Source: Anaerotignum neopropionicum
GTDB lineage: Bacteria; Bacillota; Clostridia; Lachnospirales; Anaerotignaceae
Assembly (NCBI RefSeq): GCF_001571775.1
Contig: NZ_LRVM01000001.1
Coordinates: 670,542 to 734,541 of the forward strand
Length of the DNA stretch: 64,000 bases
Direction of reading: 5' to 3'
Under the pieces are notes generated by a model that worked only from the letters and a program-made list of their open reading frames with translations, did no database searches and was not told the DNA's origin. Below, piece after piece: positions 24,366 through 33,372 of the stretch (position 1 is its first letter; each line of letters begins with the position of its first letter). Made by a program: the position numbers and the translations under genes.

Positions 24366-26768
24366 ATGGCGCAGGAATTAAAATATTCGCAGCTGAAAAA
24401 TGGGTGCTTCCCTGAGGATTTTTCGTTCCGCACAACAGGTGAAATTTCCCCCTTGGAAGGGATTATTGGGCAAGAACGTGCTGTGCGGGCTTTTGATTTT
24501 GGCTTGATGGTGAAAATGAAGGGGTATAATATTTATATGGCCGGCCCTTCGGGAACGGGCAAAACAACTTATGCCAGAACCAGTACTGAAAAGCTGGCGG
24601 CAACAGAACCTGTTCCCAGAGATTGGTGCTATGTTTACAATTTTCAAAACCCAAGGAATCCCTTGGCGTTACGTTTTGAAAAGGGCCTGGGTAGACAGTT
24701 TAAAGAGGATATGTCTGAGCTTGTTCAGCTTTTAAAGACAGAAATTCAGAAGGTATTTCGTGCCGAGGACTACGAAAAGCAAAAAAGCAATGTAATGCGT
24801 TCGTTTGATGAGAAAAGAAGCAGCCTGATGGAAGAAATGAGCAAAATGGCAGCAGAATATAGTTTTCAAGTGAAAACAACCAATTCGGGAATTTATTTTA
24901 TGCCTGTTGTGGATGGAAATGCCATTGCGGAAGAAGAATATGACGCCTTAGATGAGGCGGTGAAAAATGAAATCGAAAAAAATTCTCAGATTGTACAGGA
25001 AAAAGCCGGCGCAATTATGCGTGATATTAGAGAGCTGGATAAGGCATCAAAGAAAGAGCTGGAGCAGCTTGAATATAAAGTGGGTATGTTTGCCATCGGG
25101 CATCATATCAGCGCAGTACAGGAAAAATATCAAGACTGTAAGCGGGTGATTGAGTATATCAACGAGGTACGAGAAGATGTTTTAGAGAACCTCAGTCAAT
25201 TTTATGAGGATGAAGAAGAAAGCGATGAGGGTCTTTCCTCGTTATTGCCTATGCTGGGGAAGAAGCCGGCAGAGGATGTTACTTTAAAATATAAAGTAAA
25301 CTTAATCGTAGATCATTCCAAAAGTGAAGGAGCGCCTGTGGTAGTGTCCTTTAATCCCACCTATTCCAACCTAATGGGTGAGGTAGAGTATGACAGCGAA
25401 TTTGGTAATTTAACCACGGATTTTATGAAAATTAAAGGGGGCTTGCTGCATAAGGCCAATGGCGGTTATTTCATTGTGCAGGCACAGGATATTCTTTCTA
25501 TGCCCCAAGCCTGGGAGGCCTTGCGCCGTGTGATAAAAACCAAGGAAATTAATATGGACAGCAGCAGAGATCAGCTGGGGGCAACGGTGGCGCCAACCCT
25601 AAAGCCTGAGCCCATTCCTGCGGATATTAAGGTGATTATGATTGGCAGCAATTATTACTATGAGGTGTTGAGCGAATACGACGAGGAGTTTGATAAATTC
25701 TTTAAAATTAAAGCCGATTTTGATTATGAAATGCCTCGAAACAATGAAAATATGTGGAAGCTGGCAAGGTTTATTAAGCGCTTTGTAGCCCAGGAAAAAA
25801 CCATGGAGTTTGACGCCGGCGCAGTCTGTACCATCTTGGAATATTCATCAAGATTGGTGGAGCGGCAAAATAAGCTTTCCACACGCTTTAACCAGCTGGC
25901 GGAAATCCTTTGTGAAGCTGTAACATGGGCGAAAATGGAGTCTGCAAAGGTGGTTACGGCGGAGCATATTCGTAAGACCATTTATGAAAAAGAGCAAAGG
26001 CTTAAGCTTTATGAAGAAAAGCTTGGGGAAATGCTGGATGAACATGTTATTATGATTGATACGGAGGGCAGCCAGGTTGGGCAAATCAACGGCCTTGCCG
26101 TATTGGATATGGGCAGCTATGCCTTTGGCAATCCCAGTCGTATTACAGCCACCACCTACGTGGGGAAATCGGGTATTATTAACATTGAAAAAGAGGCTCG
26201 CTTGAGCGGTCAAACTCATGATAAAGGCGTTCAAATTATTAACGGCTTCTTGGGGCAGACCTATGCACAGGAATTTCCATTATCCCTTTCTTGCAGAATT
26301 TGTTTTGAACAAAATTATAATGGAATCGACGGCGATAGCGCCTCCAGTACCGAGCTTTATTGCATCCTTTCCTCCCTTTCTCAGATGCCCATAAGGCAGG
26401 ATTTGGCGGTAACAGGTTCTGTGAATCAAAGAGGGGAAATACAGGCCATTGGCGGCGTTACCCATAAAATAGAAGGGTTTTATGACCTTTGCAAAAAACG
26501 AGGTCTTACAGGAAGCCAAGGGGTTATGATTCCTGCTTCAAATAGTAAGGATTTGGTTTTAAAGGATGAAGTGGTGGAATCGGTGAAAAATGGAGAATTT
26601 CATATTTATCCCATCAGCCATATTGAAGAAGGAATTGAGCTTTTAATGGGGCTGCCCGCAGGCAAAAAAGATGGCAACGGCAATTACCCTGAAAACAGTA
26701 TAAATGGCTTGGTTATGAAAAAATTAAAAAGATTTCATCACTTAGCACAGTGCAGCGAAAAAGAATAA
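24366..26768 (+). CDS. Lon-related ATP-dependent protease (AAA_32 type)
   Basis: An 800-residue protease. The N-terminal half has the ATP-binding motif MAGPSGTGKTTYAR (Walker A, about residues 58-71). A long coiled-coil insert (about 130-290) interrupts the AAA module. The C-terminal Lon protease domain has GDSASSTELY with the nucleophile Ser658 and GGVTHKIEGF with Lys701. Their 43-residue spacing equals that of Lon. It is not the classical LonA because it lacks the LAN domain, and not membrane LonB since no membrane helix is seen. Substrates are unknown; it may degrade unfolded or regulatory proteins. AGGAGGA lies upstream of the ATG. Confidence 0.88.
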   Translation: MAQELKYSQLKNGCFPEDFSFRTTGEISPLEGIIGQERAVRAFDFGLMVKMKGYNIYMAGPSGTGKTTYARTSTEKLAATEPVPRDWCYVYNFQNPRNPLALRFEKGLGRQFKEDMSELVQLLKTEIQKVFRAEDYEKQKSNVMRSFDEKRSSLMEEMSKMAAEYSFQVKTTNSGIYFMPVVDGNAIAEEEYDALDEAVKNEIEKNSQIVQEKAGAIMRDIRELDKASKKELEQLEYKVGMFAIGHHISAVQEKYQDCKRVIEYINEVREDVLENLSQFYEDEEESDEGLSSLLPMLGKKPAEDVTLKYKVNLIVDHSKSEGAPVVVSFNPTYSNLMGEVEYDSEFGNLTTDFMKIKGGLLHKANGGYFIVQAQDILSMPQAWEALRRVIKTKEINMDSSRDQLGATVAPTLKPEPIPADIKVIMIGSNYYYEVLSEYDEEFDKFFKIKADFDYEMPRNNENMWKLARFIKRFVAQEKTMEFDAGAVCTILEYSSRLVERQNKLSTRFNQLAEILCEAVTWAKMESAKVVTAEHIRKTIYEKEQRLKLYEEKLGEMLDEHVIMIDTEGSQVGQINGLAVLDMGSYAFGNPSRITATTYVGKSGIINIEKEARLSGQTHDKGVQIINGFLGQTYAQEFPLSLSCRICFEQNYNGIDGDSASSTELYCILSSLSQMPIRQDLAVTGSVNQRGEIQAIGGVTHKIEGFYDLCKKRGLTGSQGVMIPASNSKDLVLKDEVVESVKNGEFHIYPISHIEEGIELLMGLPAGKKDGNGNYPENSINGLVMKKLKRFHHLAQCSEKE

Positions 26769-26772
26769 TAAG

Positions 26773-26810
26773 AAGGCTCCTTCTCGTTTCTTAAAATGAA
26801 GGAGCCTTTT
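26773..26810 (+). terminator. Intrinsic terminator after the Lon-related gene
   Basis: AAGGCTCCTTC pairs with GAAGGAGCCTT (perfect 11-base stem), followed by TTTT. Confidence 0.85.
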
Positions 26811-26938
26811 AATTATTAAAAATATATTTCAATTGCAACAATTCTCTTTTCTTTACGACAAAATTTGATATACTAAATATTAATAATATAAAAAATAAGG
26901 CTTTTTGCCTTTTATTTGGATATTTTTGGGGGGTTACT

Positions 26939-28981
26939 ATGAGAGTTAAGTGTAAGCGGCTGCTAGTTGCAACAATTGCCATTGGGATGGCCATGACAAC
27001 CATTACATATGCAAAAAATGTAAGCATGAATTTATTTTATGATGGGAAAAACCATGCGTACAACGCATCAGAGGTTAAAATAAATATTGACGGAAAAGAA
27101 TTGGTGCCGGAGGATATGCCTCCTGTCATCATTGATGGCAGAACCGTACTACCCATGCGTTTGATCGCCCAAGCATTGGGGTGCGAGGTTCTTTGGAATG
27201 AGGATACAAAGCAGGCTTTTGTTATGAATGATGATTATACGGTGGCGTTTACCTTGGGGAGCAAAAAAGGGATCAAAAACGGAACGGAATTCACTATGGA
27301 TGTGCCGGCTATGATCATCAATGACAGGACGATGTTGCCGGTGCGCGCTTTGGCAAATGCATTGGATATTAATATTACTTGGGATGACCCAAATAGAACG
27401 GTGAATATTGGCGGGGGGGGGAATGGCACAACAACTCCAACAACCCCAACAACTCCAACAACCCAGGCTGCAAAGGTTTTTAGGGTTTCGGTGCCTACGG
27501 CAGCAACCGCCACCCAGGAGTTTTCCATTGAAGCAGATAGTTCAATGTACAGCTATGACCAGGTTTATGTGGACGATTTGAAGGTGGTCATTGATATTCG
27601 AAATGCAACCAGCGGGTTATCGGATAAAATTACAGCAACAAACAGTAATATTGTAACTGCAATTCGTTCTGCCCAGCATGACGAAAATGGTGTACCCTAC
27701 ACTCGTGTTGTACTTGATTTGGTGGGGAAAAAGGATTATACCGTAACCCAAAGCGCAGATAAGAAAAAAATAACCATTTGCTTCCAGCAGACGGTTGTTG
27801 ATGAAATTTCTTTAACCAATCGCAATGGCGTGGACAGGCTGGTTGTGGGCGCAGACGGGACACTTGGACCCCAGGTTTCCACATTATCAAATCCTCAAAG
27901 GATTGTTGTGGATTTTTCAAATGCGCAAGGGAAAGTGGAAAATGAGCTGAGCACAAAGGGACTATCCTATGTTACAGCTGCGAGAACTGGAATGTTTGAT
28001 GTCAATACGTTCCGTATTGTATTGGAGGTTGGACAACTGACGGAATTTGAATGGAAAGAGGAGGATGGCGAATTTATCCTTGAGGTGAAAAAGTCAACCC
28101 TTGAAAATCTTTCGTATGACGTTGGTTCCAATGTTTTGACGTTGGAAAATGTAAAATCTATTGACATTGATGATATTGAAAAGAACGACCGCTATACCCA
28201 AGGGTATTATGAGATTACACTACCTGGAAATTATGAAAGTGTTTATGGATATGGCACATTAAAGATTGGAAATACTGTAATTGATAATATTACCGTTTCA
28301 ACTACGAATAGGGAAACTGTAATTCGTTTTACACAAAACCGATATAATGAATATGTGGTGAAAGAAACGAAGAGCGGCTATGAAATTAGCGTGAAGAACC
28401 CCAAGGATGTTTATGATAAGGTTTTGCTGTTGGATGCGGGGCATGGCGGAAATGACCCCGGTACCAGTGGAAATGGATTGGTTGAGAAGGAGCTTACTTT
28501 AGCAGTGATGCTTAAGGTACAAAAATATCTGGAAGATTCTGATATTAAGGTATATGTAACTAGAGATAGTGATACCCGTCCGGATAATAACCTTCGCGCA
28601 CAAACGGCGAACCAAATTGCCGATTTAATGGTTTCCATCCACATGAATTCGGCGGGAACAAATACCACGGCCAACGGTACGGAAACACTGTACCAGGTAC
28701 ATAGCAATGATAACAGTAGCAAGCTGACCAGCTTAAAGGCGGCGGAGATTATGCAAAGCAGCTTAATTCAGGCCTTCGGTACAACCAACCGTGGAGTGAA
28801 GCAAAGAACGGATTTGTTGATTTTGAATGCAACCACGGTGCCCACGATTTTGGTGGAAGTCTGCTTCCTTTCTAACCCTGGGGATGCCTTGAAAATTTCT
28901 ACTTCGGCAAATCAGGAACTTGTGGCAAAGGCTATGGCAGAAGCCATTATTGCGATGATGGACGATTATCGTCTTCGATAA
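26939..28981 (+). CDS. N-acetylmuramoyl-L-alanine amidase with copper-amine-oxidase-like and AMIN domains
   Basis: A 680-residue exported cell-wall hydrolase. A signal peptide is at about 1-26. A stalk domain (about 40-158) holds VIIDGRTVLPMRLIAQALG and MIINDRTMLPVRALANALD. A Gly/Thr-Pro linker (NIGGGGN, then PTTPTTPTT) follows. Two AMIN-like domains (about 175-330 and 340-490) anchor it to the wall. The amidase_3 domain (about 497-678) has DAGHGG, EKELTL, SIHMNS and LVEVCFLSN, giving the His-Glu-His zinc ligands and the catalytic Glu. It cuts the lactyl-Ala bond of peptidoglycan. The linker is coded by a run of nine G (27413-27421), prone to slippage. It is a single gene between terminators. 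Confidence 0.93.
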   Translation: MRVKCKRLLVATIAIGMAMTTITYAKNVSMNLFYDGKNHAYNASEVKINIDGKELVPEDMPPVIIDGRTVLPMRLIAQALGCEVLWNEDTKQAFVMNDDYTVAFTLGSKKGIKNGTEFTMDVPAMIINDRTMLPVRALANALDINITWDDPNRTVNIGGGGNGTTTPTTPTTPTTQAAKVFRVSVPTAATATQEFSIEADSSMYSYDQVYVDDLKVVIDIRNATSGLSDKITATNSNIVTAIRSAQHDENGVPYTRVVLDLVGKKDYTVTQSADKKKITICFQQTVVDEISLTNRNGVDRLVVGADGTLGPQVSTLSNPQRIVVDFSNAQGKVENELSTKGLSYVTAARTGMFDVNTFRIVLEVGQLTEFEWKEEDGEFILEVKKSTLENLSYDVGSNVLTLENVKSIDIDDIEKNDRYTQGYYEITLPGNYESVYGYGTLKIGNTVIDNITVSTTNRETVIRFTQNRYNEYVVKETKSGYEISVKNPKDVYDKVLLLDAGHGGNDPGTSGNGLVEKELTLAVMLKVQKYLEDSDIKVYVTRDSDTRPDNNLRAQTANQIADLMVSIHMNSAGTNTTANGTETLYQVHSNDNSSKLTSLKAAEIMQSSLIQAFGTTNRGVKQRTDLLILNATTVPTILVEVCFLSNPGDALKISTSANQELVAKAMAEAIIAMMDDYRLR

Positions 28982-28993
28982 TTTTTGATTATA

Positions 28994-29042
28994 AAAGGCA
29001 TTACAAAGATGGTTCACGGTTCAGTCTTTGTAGTGCCTTTTT
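28994..29042 (+). terminator. Intrinsic terminator after the amidase gene
   Basis: AAAGGCATTACAAAGA pairs with TCTTTGTAGTGCCTTT (16 bases, one G-T), followed by T. It lies between convergent genes. Confidence 0.85.
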
Positions 29043-29121
29043 GTTGTTTTTGTGACCCCTTGGGGTTGAATATAAAATAGGGCGAGGAGCTTTGCTTTTG
29101 AGCGTTTTTTAATAAAAAATT

Positions 29122-29574
29122 TTATTGGTGAATTTTTCTGCGTAAAATTTTTTTGTTTTTCATAAAATAGAGATTGCTTGGCAAAAGGTTGCTCAATATT
29201 TTTTGGTTAAGCATGCGGGCAAAAAAACCAATGGGGATACAGAGAACCAACCAAATTGTACTGAACAATAAGGAAATTTGACCAAATAAATTGCAGGGCA
29301 GCCTTGAATAATCCCATACATGCCAGCCAAGTAATTTATTTACAACAATGCCCACAGTAAATTCTATTGTCGTGACAATCAATGCTCCGGCAATACAGCG
29401 AGCCCAAAACGGCAGGGGAAATGCAGCGGTAAATAGGGCAAACAGGCAAAAAAAAGCAAAGCCGCCTGTGAAAAACATGGTCCAATGGGAGTAGCCGCGA
29501 TAAAGGATTTCAAGGCTGACGTAGGCAAGGCCGCCAATTAAAAAAACCATAATTCTGCGAAAAAAAGCATCCAT
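29122..29574 (-). CDS. Four-helix membrane protein, putative ABC-transporter type IV (PF06541 CmpB-like)
   Basis: A 150-residue membrane protein with four predicted helices. GWHVWDYSRLPCNLFGQISL matches the conserved segment of the CmpB-like family. Despite the family name no ABC ATPase is nearby, and function is unknown. AAAGGAGG precedes the ATG. The C-terminal tail is very basic (MKNKKILRRKIHQ). It is a lone minus-strand gene. The 285-base gap to rph (29575-29859) has a TATAAT at 29824-29829 with only a weak -35, and nothing else supported. Confidence 0.7.
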   Translation of the reverse strand: MDAFFRRIMVFLIGGLAYVSLEILYRGYSHWTMFFTGGFAFFCLFALFTAAFPLPFWARCIAGALIVTTIEFTVGIVVNKLLGWHVWDYSRLPCNLFGQISLLFSTIWLVLCIPIGFFARMLNQKILSNLLPSNLYFMKNKKILRRKIHQ

Positions 29575-29859
29575 GGAAATCCTCCTTTCTGTAATGAGAA
29601 TAGTATTAGAGTTTTTTCACAAATTATTTGAATTTGCAATTGGCAATTTTTGAATGATGGATCGGCAGTGGAAGGGCGGATAAAAATAAAGGATCGGAAA
29701 AAATTAATAAGCAACCTATTTTAAATTTTTGTTGTTTCAATGAAATGATTTTTGAAATTCGCTTATGAAAACCGGGTAAATGGGACGGACGAAAATACTC
29801 TGTTCAAAAAGGGCAAGAGGGGATATAATAAAAAATAGAACCTACAAAGGAGGAAAAAA

Positions 29860-30597
29860 ATGGGAAGATTTGACGAAAGAGAGAAAGACCAGCTAAGACC
29901 AATCAAAATAACGAAAGGTTTTACTCGTTATGCAGAAGGGTCTGTTTTCATAGAATGGGGAAACACAAAGGTACTTTGCAATGCCACAGTGGAGGAGAGC
30001 GTACCTTCATTTAAAAAAGGCAGCGGCGAGGGTTGGGTAACGGCGGAATATGCCATGCTTCCTCGGGCTACACACACGAGAAATAAACGTGATATCAATA
30101 AATTAAAGCTAAACCCAAGGGCTACGGAAATTCAACGTTTAATTGGCAGAGCCTTGCGGGGTGCTGTTGACATGAAGGAGCTGGGAGAAAGAAGCATTAC
30201 CGTTGATTGTGATGTAATTCAGGCGGATGGCGGAACGAGAACAGCATCCATTACAGGAGGTTTTATTGCACTGGCATTGGCGTGCCAAAGCTTGGTTGAA
30301 CGGGGGCTGATAGAAAAAGTGCCCATGCACCACTATATTACGGCGGTAAGTGTTGGTATTGTGGAAGGAAAAGGCCTTTTAGATCTTTGCTATGAAGAGG
30401 ATTCTGCAGCAGAGGTGGATATGAATATCATCATGAGTGATGGAATGGGATTTATTGAATTGCAAGGAACGGGTGAGCATGGAACGTTTTCCCAGGAGCA
30501 ATTGGAGGAAATGCTTGGCCTTGGCAAGAAAGGGATTCTTGATTTAATGGAAATACAGAAAAGGGCTTTGCATGGCTTAGAGTTGAAGGAAAATTAA
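29860..30597 (+). CDS. rph: Ribonuclease PH
   Basis: A 245-residue phosphorolytic exoribonuclease that trims tRNA 3' ends. It starts [19 protein letters not shown] and has the substrate and phosphate motifs [31 protein letters not shown] and [23 protein letters not shown] and [12 protein letters not shown] complete the family pattern. AAAGGAGG lies 7 bases before the ATG. It is followed by rdgB and a phosphodiesterase gene, an order common in Firmicutes. Confidence 0.95.
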   Translation: MGRFDEREKDQLRPIKITKGFTRYAEGSVFIEWGNTKVLCNATVEESVPSFKKGSGEGWVTAEYAMLPRATHTRNKRDINKLKLNPRATEIQRLIGRALRGAVDMKELGERSITVDCDVIQADGGTRTASITGGFIALALACQSLVERGLIEKVPMHHYITAVSVGIVEGKGLLDLCYEEDSAAEVDMNIIMSDGMGFIELQGTGEHGTFSQEQLEEMLGLGKKGILDLMEIQKRALHGLELKEN

Positions 30598-30616
30598 GAT
30601 AGGGGAGAAGGCAGCA

Positions 30617-31216
30617 ATGGAAACAATTATTTTTGCAACAAAGAACAAAGGAAAAATTAAGGAAATTAATGCAATTTTAGCTGATATGGATGTAAATGTT
30701 GTGTCTATGGAGGATGCGGGCATTACGTTTGATGTGGTGGAGGATGGAAATACATTTGAAGAAAATGCGATGAAAAAAGCTGTTCAGATTATGGAGATTA
30801 GCAAAAAAATAACCTTATCCGACGATTCCGGCCTGGAGATTGATTATATGGACAAGGCACCCGGAATATATTCTGCCAGATTTATGGGGGAAGAAACTCC
30901 TTATGGGCAACGGTTTGAGGCTATTTTTGAAAAGCTTTCCGGCGCAGCTGAGGAACAAAGAACGGCAAGATTTGTCAGCTGTATTGCGGCGGCGTTTCCT
31001 GATGGGAGAAGGCTGATCAGCTATGATACTGTGGAGGGGATCATCGGCTGGGAGATAAAAGGAAAAAATGGTTTTGGTTATGATCCAATTTTCTATATAC
31101 CTGAAAAGGGAAAGTACATGGCGGAGCTTTCTCCGGAGGAGAAAAATGCCATTAGTCATAGGGGAAAGGCATTGCGCAAAATGAAAGGAATGCTGCAAAA
31201 GGAATTGGTAAAATGA
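30617..31216 (+). CDS. rdgB: Non-canonical purine NTP pyrophosphatase (RdgB/HAM1)
   Basis: A 199-residue Maf/HAM1-like enzyme that hydrolyses XTP, dITP and ITP to monophosphates. It shows FATKNKGKIKEI, EDGNTFEENAMKKA, LSDDSGLEI (metal-binding Asp pair), APGIYSARF, GFGYDPIF and ISHRGKAL. It starts 19 bases after rph and overlaps the next gene by four bases (ATGA). Confidence 0.95.
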   Translation: METIIFATKNKGKIKEINAILADMDVNVVSMEDAGITFDVVEDGNTFEENAMKKAVQIMEISKKITLSDDSGLEIDYMDKAPGIYSARFMGEETPYGQRFEAIFEKLSGAAEEQRTARFVSCIAAAFPDGRRLISYDTVEGIIGWEIKGKNGFGYDPIFYIPEKGKYMAELSPEEKNAISHRGKALRKMKGMLQKELVK

Positions 31217-31728
31217 AGATTTTAGTTTTTAGCGATAGTCATGGGCGAATTGAAAATGCAAAGGCTGTACTGGGAAGGCTGGAGCATAAGACGGATATGG
31301 TATTCCATTTAGGGGATAATGATGAGGATGCCGTGGCGTTGCAGTCAATGTTTCCAAAGCTGCCGTTTCATTATGTAAAAGGGAATAACGATTTTAGGTG
31401 GGATACGCCTTCTCATAAGCTAGTGACTGCGCAAGGCAAGCGTTTTTTATTAACCCATGGGCATAAACAAAGGGTGCACTATAATCTGAATACCATTGCC
31501 TATTGGGGAGAAGAACAGGGCGCGGATGCAGTTGTGTTTGGTCATACCCATGTGGCCTTAAATGATAGCTCAGGGCGGATTTATTTAGTGAATCCGGGAA
31601 GTATAACACTGCCTAGAGATAGCCATATCCCTACTTTTGCCATTATTACCATTGAAAATGGGAAAATGGAGGGAGCTATTATGGAGTATACGGAACAGGC
31701 AGAAATCAGGCGCAGAAAAGGGTTTTGA
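31213..31728 (+). CDS. YfcE-type metallophosphoesterase
   Basis: A 171-residue MJ0936/YfcE-like phosphodiesterase. Metal-binding motifs are SDSHGR, HLGDNDED, VKGNND, LTHGH and VFGHTH. NPGSITLPRD near the C-terminus is typical of the family. It is translationally coupled to rdgB and may act on a nucleotide phosphodiester, but the substrate is unknown. Downstream to 31880 the gap has no supported gene. Confidence 0.88.
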   Translation: MKILVFSDSHGRIENAKAVLGRLEHKTDMVFHLGDNDEDAVALQSMFPKLPFHYVKGNNDFRWDTPSHKLVTAQGKRFLLTHGHKQRVHYNLNTIAYWGEEQGADAVVFGHTHVALNDSSGRIYLVNPGSITLPRDSHIPTFAIITIENGKMEGAIMEYTEQAEIRRRKGF

Positions 31729-31883
31729 ATCTTGCGTGAGGAAGGGATGAGTTTACGCTGTGTTTGAAACAGGAAGGGCAAGAATTTTTAAAAAGATATG
31801 TTTCAAGATACAGCGGAACTCTTGATTTTACTTGCTGGAAAAAATTGAAAAAATGATAACTTTGCAGTTTTTGAAAAAAAGTG

Positions 31884-31912
31884 TTGACGAAACGGAAAAT
31901 TTGTGGCATAAT
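31884..31912 (+). promoter_or_regulatory. Predicted promoter of the tRNA-Arg/tRNA-Gly operon
   Basis: TTGACG (31884-31889), 17 bases, CATAAT (31907-31912), 21 bases before the tRNA. Confidence 0.7.
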
Positions 31913-31932
31913 AATTTTTGCGTAATCGCTAT

Positions 31933-32006
<74 letters not shown>

Positions 32007-32012
32007 GTTTTT

Positions 32013-32083
32013 GCGGGTGTAGTTCAATGGTAGAACGTCAGCCTTCCAAGCTGAACACGTGAGTTCGATTCTCATCACCCGCT
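32013..32083 (+). tRNA. tRNA-Gly (anticodon TCC)
   Basis: A 71-base cloverleaf with acceptor GCGGGTG/CACCCGC and anticodon loop CTTCCAA. The discriminator is T. It is followed by a run of T, and it lies six bases after tRNA-Arg in the same transcript. Confidence 0.95.
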
Positions 32084-32094
32084 TTTTTTTATGC

Positions 32095-32158
32095 GAATCA
32101 ATCCCTTTGTTGGATAGAATAGCGGCTCTTTAAGCCGTAGGCTTGAATCCTCTGGTCT
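32095..32158 (+). pseudogene. Decayed tRNA copy
   Basis: The stretch keeps GAATCA at the start, TTGGATAGA of the D arm, CGGCTCTTTAAGCCG as anticodon arm, and GAATCC of the T arm. It has lost the 3' acceptor strand and good D and T stems. It aligns best with the tRNA-Arg 160 bases upstream, so it looks like a duplicated and eroded copy. The loop would read TTT (Lys), but without a full cloverleaf it should not function. Confidence 0.65.
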
Positions 32159-32166
32159 TTAAAATC

Positions 32167-32188
32167 GGCTCGTTATGCGAGCCTTTTT
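32167..32188 (+). terminator. Intrinsic terminator of the tRNA-Arg/Gly operon
   Basis: GGCTCG and CGAGCC form a stem with a five-base loop, followed by TTTTT. Confidence 0.75.
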
Positions 32189-32210
32189 GATAGTTACAGC
32201 AATTTATTCC

Positions 32211-32239
32211 TTGACAATGGTTTTGAGGGAGCTTACAAT
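32211..32239 (+). promoter_or_regulatory. Predicted promoter of tRNA-Leu
   Basis: TTGACA (32211-32216), 17 bases, TACAAT (32234-32239), 13 bases before the tRNA. Confidence 0.75.
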
Positions 32240-32251
32240 TAATTTTATCAT

Positions 32252-32334
32252 GCGGATGTGGCGAAATTGGCAGACGCGCTGGATTTAGGTTCCAGTGGGC
32301 AACCCCCGTGCAGGTTCAAGTCCTGTCATCCGCA
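32252..32334 (+). tRNA. tRNA-Leu (anticodon TAG)
   Basis: An 83-base class II tRNA with acceptor GCGGATG/CATCCGC, anticodon loop TTTAGGT and a long variable arm. The discriminator is A. Confidence 0.95.
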
Positions 32335-32349
32335 GTAAAAGCACATTAT

Positions 32350-32388
32350 CCGAACATTCATTTTATAGGTGAATCGTTCGGATTTTTG
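32350..32388 (+). terminator. Intrinsic terminator after tRNA-Leu
   Basis: CCGAACATTCA pairs with TGAATCGTTCGG with one bulge, followed by five T. The stretch from here to 32640 has no supported gene. Confidence 0.7.
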
Positions 32389-32643
32389 TTTTTCTTTTAT
32401 TAAAAGTGAATACGAAATAAGGGATAGAGATTAAGCTCTCCCTCAGGATGTCGATAAAGTCCGGCTTGAAGACCATGTAGAATGTCAGACGATAATCTTT
32501 TATTTTTATAAAATTCGGGAATTGGGAGACGCTTTAGGGTATGAGGTAAGTAGCAAGGGTAAAATCCGGTACTTTAAAAGAAATAAAAAGTAAGGCGCCT
32601 AGCCATAAGAAAGATAGATTTTGGCCATCGATAATAAAGTAAG

Positions 32644-32680
32644 AAAGCCCTTGAAACCTTGGTTTCTTGGGCTTTTCTTT
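32644..32680 (-). terminator. Intrinsic terminator of the minus-strand tRNA-Arg
   Basis: On the minus strand GCCCAAGAAACC pairs with GGTTTCAAGGGC with two mismatches, followed by a T-rich tail. Confidence 0.6.
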
Positions 32681-32681
32681 C

Positions 32682-32754
32682 TGCACTCTACAGGATTCGA
32701 ACCTGCGGCCTTTCGGTCCGGAGCCGAACGCTCTATCCCCTGAGCTAAGAGTGC
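32682..32754 (-). tRNA. tRNA-Arg (anticodon CCG)
   Basis: A 73-base cloverleaf with acceptor GCACTCT/AGAGTGC, anticodon arm TTCGG-CTCCGGA-CCGAA and T loop TTCGAAT. The discriminator is A. Confidence 0.95.
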
Positions 32755-33372
32755 ATAAACTGTACTACATATTTTACATGGATTAGGACAGGATGTCAAA
32801 CTTTTCTGTAATTTTTTACGAAAAAAGCGAGTAAAGCTTGTGAAATATTAAAGAAGTAATGGTATTTTTTGTTATAAATAATAAATGAAATGGAAAAAAA
32901 CATACTTTTAAAGGGATTAAAAATAGTTTTTATATGAAAAAATGGCAATTTGGTAACATTTGTTTTTGAAAAGTGTAACCGGATTAAAAATCTAATGTTA
33001 AATGAATAGTCTTACTATTGAAAATCAAGGGTTATTATGCTATTATATAAGTAATAATAGGTTTAAATGACATAAATTGGAGCTTTTATACATAAATATT
33101 AAATGATTATCTAATAATTACAATTATTATATAATATATAGGATGGTTAAAATTTGCCTTGGTGCTGCTTTTCTTAATTTATATTTGTTAATTTGATATG
33201 AAAACAAAAATAGCATAAAAAGGCCATTTTCAAGGGAAGAATTACCCGCTTGGGTTGGATGCAGAAATCGCAAAAAAAGAAAGAATCAAGTTACAAAATA
33301 AAATTCCATATAAAGCAGCAAAATAATGACACATGAGAATGTGGGTAATCGATGAATTTAAGGGGTGATTGC
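32755..33372. other. Gene-free AT-rich leader before the flagellar operon
   Basis: About 618 bases with no supported ORF. One good sigma-A promoter lies at 33018-33046, which would give a leader of about 320 bases before fliK. The leader is very AT-rich up to about 33220 and more mixed from 33220 to 33350. I could not fold it into a known riboswitch class. Confidence 0.6.
33018..33046 (+). promoter_or_regulatory. Predicted sigma-A promoter of the flagellar operon
   Basis: TTGAAA (33018-33023), 17 bases, TATTAT (33041-33046). No match to a sigma-D (TAAA-N15-GCCGATAA) promoter was seen in this gap. Confidence 0.55.

Noticed and set aside
32095..32158. A functional tRNA-Lys(TTT)
   Set aside because: The acceptor, D and T stems cannot form properly.
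33053..33372. A c-di-GMP riboswitch in the leader of the flagellar operon
   Set aside because: I could not find the conserved GEMM core or a fold of that class in the leader.
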